Source: Thiothrix nivea DSM 5205
GTDB lineage: Bacteria; Pseudomonadota; Gammaproteobacteria; Thiotrichales; Thiotrichaceae
Reading direction: 5' to 3'
Length of the DNA stretch: 64,000 nt
NCBI RefSeq assembly: GCF_000260135.1
Contig: NZ_JH651384.1
Location: 995,693-1,059,692, forward strand
Shown: one piece after another, positions 61,984 through 64,000 of the stretch
Layout: each line of letters starts with the position of its first letter
Numbering within the stretch: the first letter of the stretch is position 1
Notes under the pieces: model-generated
What the model was told of the DNA's origin: nothing
Seen by the model: the letters and a program-made list of their open reading frames with translations, nothing else
Databases searched by the model: none
Program-made: the position numbers and the translations under genes

Positions 61984-63075
61984 TTACACGTTGAACAGGA
62001 AGTTCAGCACATCGCCATCCTTGACGATGTAATCCTTGCCTTCCGCACGCATTTTACCGGCTTCCTTCGCGCCCTGCTCACCCCTGTAGGCAATGAAATC
62101 GTCATAGGCAATGGTTTGCGCACGGATGAAACCACGCTCGAAATCGGTATGGATCACGCCCGCAGCCTGTGGTGCAGTGGCGTTTTTGCGCACTGTCCAT
62201 GCCCGCACTTCCTTCACGCCCGCCGTGAAATAGGTCTGCAAACCCAACAGCGAGTAACCGGCACGGATTACCCGGTTCAGCCCCGGCTCCTCCAGCCCCA
62301 TACTGGCAAGAAATTCGTCACGCTCAACATCTTCCAGTTGGGAAAGCTCTTCCTCGATTGACGCGCAGACCGGCACGACTTCCGCGCCTTCGCGGGCAGC
62401 GATTTCCTGCACGACATCCAGAAACGGGTTGTTTTCAAAGCCGTCTTCATTAACGTTGGCGATGAACATCAACGGTTTAATGGTAATCAGGTGCAGTTCG
62501 CGCAGCAGCAGACGCTCTTCCGGTGTCATTTCCAGCGATCGGGCGGAGTTGCCATCGGAAAGGTGCTTGTACATGCGTTCCGCCATGGCCTTCTGTGCCA
62601 CCAAATCCTTGTCGCCAGACTTGGCTGAACGGGTCAAGCGGTTAACGGCCTTTTCGGCTGTTTCCAGATCCGCCAGCACCAGTTCGGTGTTGATGGTGTC
62701 GATGTCAGAAGCCGGGTCAATCTTGCCTGCCACGTGGATAATGTCATCGTTCTCGAAGCAGCGCACTACCTGCGCAATCGCATCGGTTTCACGGATGTGG
62801 GCAAGGAATTTGTTGCCCAGACCCTCACCTTGCGACGCGCCTGCCACCAGCCCGGCGATATCGACGAACTCCATGGTGGTCGGCACAATACGTTCCGGCT
62901 TGACGATTGTTGCCAGCGCATCCAGACGCGGGTCAGGCATGGGCACAATGCCGACATTCGGCTCGATCGTACAGAACGGGTAATTCGCCGCCTGAATGCC
63001 CGCCTTGGTGAGGGCGTTGAACAGGGTGGATTTGCCCACGTTTGGCAAACCAACAATTCCGCACTTGAATCCCAT
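61984..63075 (-). CDS. ychF: Redox-regulated ribosome-associated ATPase/GTPase YchF
   Basis: A 363-residue OLA1/YchF P-loop protein: [23 protein letters not shown] (G1), TIEPNVG and [34 protein letters not shown] (G3), and a C-terminal TGS domain ([22 protein letters not shown]). In the noncanonical G4 position it has FIANVNEDG, typical of this ATP-preferring family. It is third in rplY-pth-ychF. Confidence 0.96.
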   Translation of the reverse strand: MGFKCGIVGLPNVGKSTLFNALTKAGIQAANYPFCTIEPNVGIVPMPDPRLDALATIVKPERIVPTTMEFVDIAGLVAGASQGEGLGNKFLAHIRETDAIAQVVRCFENDDIIHVAGKIDPASDIDTINTELVLADLETAEKAVNRLTRSAKSGDKDLVAQKAMAERMYKHLSDGNSARSLEMTPEERLLLRELHLITIKPLMFIANVNEDGFENNPFLDVVQEIAAREGAEVVPVCASIEEELSQLEDVERDEFLASMGLEEPGLNRVIRAGYSLLGLQTYFTAGVKEVRAWTVRKNATAPQAAGVIHTDFERGFIRAQTIAYDDFIAYRGEQGAKEAGKMRAEGKDYIVKDGDVLNFLFNV

Positions 63076-63098
63076 GACTTCGGTACCTTGTGTATCAA

Positions 63099-63674
63099 TT
63101 AACGGGTGTGCAATGCCTGCATGGCCTTTTGCATTTCACCCTGCAAAATCAGTTCAATCTGGTCGGCAGCGGCATCAATCGCCCGCAAAATGACGATTTC
63201 ATCGTCTTGTGAAGGGCGTGACAACACATAATCCACCACCTTGTTGCGGTCGCCGGGGTGTCCAACACCCAAACGCAACCGCCAGTAATCCGCCCCCAGA
63301 TGGGCATGGCAATCACGCAGGCCGTTGTGCCCGCCGTGGCCGCCAGCCTGTTTCAGGCGTACATCACCTGCCGGGATGTCCAGCTCGTCATGCGCCACCA
63401 GGATCTGCTCCACCGGAATGCGGTAGAAATCCGCCAGCTGACGCACCGCCAGCCCACTGCGGTTCATGAAGGTCATCGGCTTAATCAACCAGATCGTGTT
63501 GCTACCCACTTGCAGCTTACAGACATCACCGGAAAAGCGCTTTTCGGTGGCAAACTGGACAGAATAACGCCGCGCCAGTTCATCAACAAACCAAAACCCG
63601 GCATTGTGCCGGGTTTTGTCATACTGGCTGCCGGGGTTACCCAAGCCTGCAATCAGGCGGATCGGGGTTCCCAT
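63099..63674 (-). CDS. pth: Peptidyl-tRNA hydrolase
   Basis: A 191-residue enzyme that frees tRNA from stalled peptidyl-tRNA. Motifs are [20 protein letters not shown] (catalytic His in RHN), [17 protein letters not shown] and [13 protein letters not shown]. The second ATG (63674) has AAGG at a better distance than the first (63680). It lies 12 bp after rplY. Confidence 0.96.
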   Translation of the reverse strand: MGTPIRLIAGLGNPGSQYDKTRHNAGFWFVDELARRYSVQFATEKRFSGDVCKLQVGSNTIWLIKPMTFMNRSGLAVRQLADFYRIPVEQILVAHDELDIPAGDVRLKQAGGHGGHNGLRDCHAHLGADYWRLRLGVGHPGDRNKVVDYVLSRPSQDDEIVILRAIDAAADQIELILQGEMQKAMQALHTR

Positions 63675-63685
63675 CTGCATCTACC

Positions 63686-64000
63686 TTAGTGGCAGGAAGC
63701 AATAGCCGAGTTGTGGTCTTCACCCAGCGCCAGTGTTGGCAGGCTGACGCCTTCCGGCAGTTTCAGGTCAGACAGGTGCAGGATCTGGCCTTTTTCGATG
63801 CTGATCATGTCAACTTCGATGTATTCAGGCAGGTTCTTCGGCAGGCAGGAAACTTCAACTTCAGACACGACGTGGCTGATGGATGCACCCTGCTCTTTCA
63901 CGCCCTTGGATACATCTTCGTTGATGAAGTGCAGGGAAACGTGGATACGGATTTCCTGGTCTTCGCTGATGCGTTGCAAGTCAGCGTGCATCACGATGGG
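63686..64000 (-). CDS. rplY: 50S ribosomal protein L25 (general stress protein Ctc type), 5' end outside window
   Basis: The frame stays open to the window edge (it begins [11 protein letters not shown] at 64000). The segment [24 protein letters not shown] is the L25 core end, and the following domain ([41 protein letters not shown], split here) is the Ctc-type C-terminal extension. L25 binds 5S rRNA. It heads the pth-ychF group. Confidence 0.93.
   Translation of the reverse strand, partial: PIVMHADLQRISEDQEIRIHVSLHFINEDVSKGVKEQGASISHVVSEVEVSCLPKNLPEYIEVDMISIEKGQILHLSDLKLPEGVSLPTLALGEDHNSAIASCH

Overview
The window looks like chromosomal DNA of a gammaproteobacterium, probably a Thiothrix-like member of the Thiotrichales. 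This is inferred from gene content and order: petABC followed by sspA-sspB, rplY-pth-ychF, SixA, a complete pstSCAB, and GC-rich housekeeping genes next to AT-rich accessory DNA. No rRNA gene is present to confirm it, and I saw no tRNA gene or CRISPR array.

Layout. (1) 1-10.4 kb, accessory: a MocR-type regulator diverges from a class I glutamine amidotransferase and a YiiM-like MOSC protein. These are followed by a strongly AT-rich set: an AurF-like diiron N-oxygenase gene (split by an IS66-family insertion), a rubredoxin/FAD reductase fusion, a YqcI/YcgG (GntA-like) haem N-hydroxylase, an amino acid permease and an ArgD-like aminotransferase. Together they look like an undescribed pathway for an N-oxygenated amino acid or guanidine metabolite, with its own electron supply and a possible detoxification gene. 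(2) 10.4-13.4 kb: an IS200/IS605-like remnant abuts an mfd gene that has lost its 5' part. Then come a VapBC pair and a decayed DNA methylase with a GGAT tract. (3) 13.4-22.4 kb, housekeeping on the minus strand: pyrC, folA, sspB, sspA, petC, petB, petA, a Nif3-like gene and hisC, with yheT on the plus strand. (4) 22.4-39.3 kb, a phosphate-starvation region: glycosyltransferase, two PhoX phosphatases, a dihaem c-type lipoprotein with a PDZ-like end, a three-gene operon of two binding proteins (one with a VWA domain) and an XpaC protein, and pstSCAB. PhoB-box-like sequences precede the three-gene operon and pstS. A degenerate Fic protein sits where phoU often lies. (5) 39.4-47.3 kb: an esterase and a CBM48 protein, then a sucrose operon (sucrose-phosphate synthase, phosphatase, fructokinase, amylosucrase). 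(6) 47.4-53.5 kb: an ABC ATPase, a lipoprotein, a TauE-type permease, then an AT-rich three-gene unit resembling a minimal curli-like secretion system, followed by a fresh ISL3 insertion. (7) 53.5-60.3 kb: a methyltransferase with regulatory domain, an AAA-ATPase/nuclease-like protein, a DUF29 protein, a TIR-membrane-Sel1 protein overlapping a formylglycine-enzyme-like protein whose C-terminus resembles a retroelement-diversified region, and broken toxin and Uma2 genes. (8) 60.3-64 kb, housekeeping: Bcr/CflA efflux, SixA, YchF, Pth and the 3' part of rplY.

Most housekeeping calls are secure. The pathway, curli-like and TIR/FGE interpretations are inferences from motifs and gene neighbourhood.
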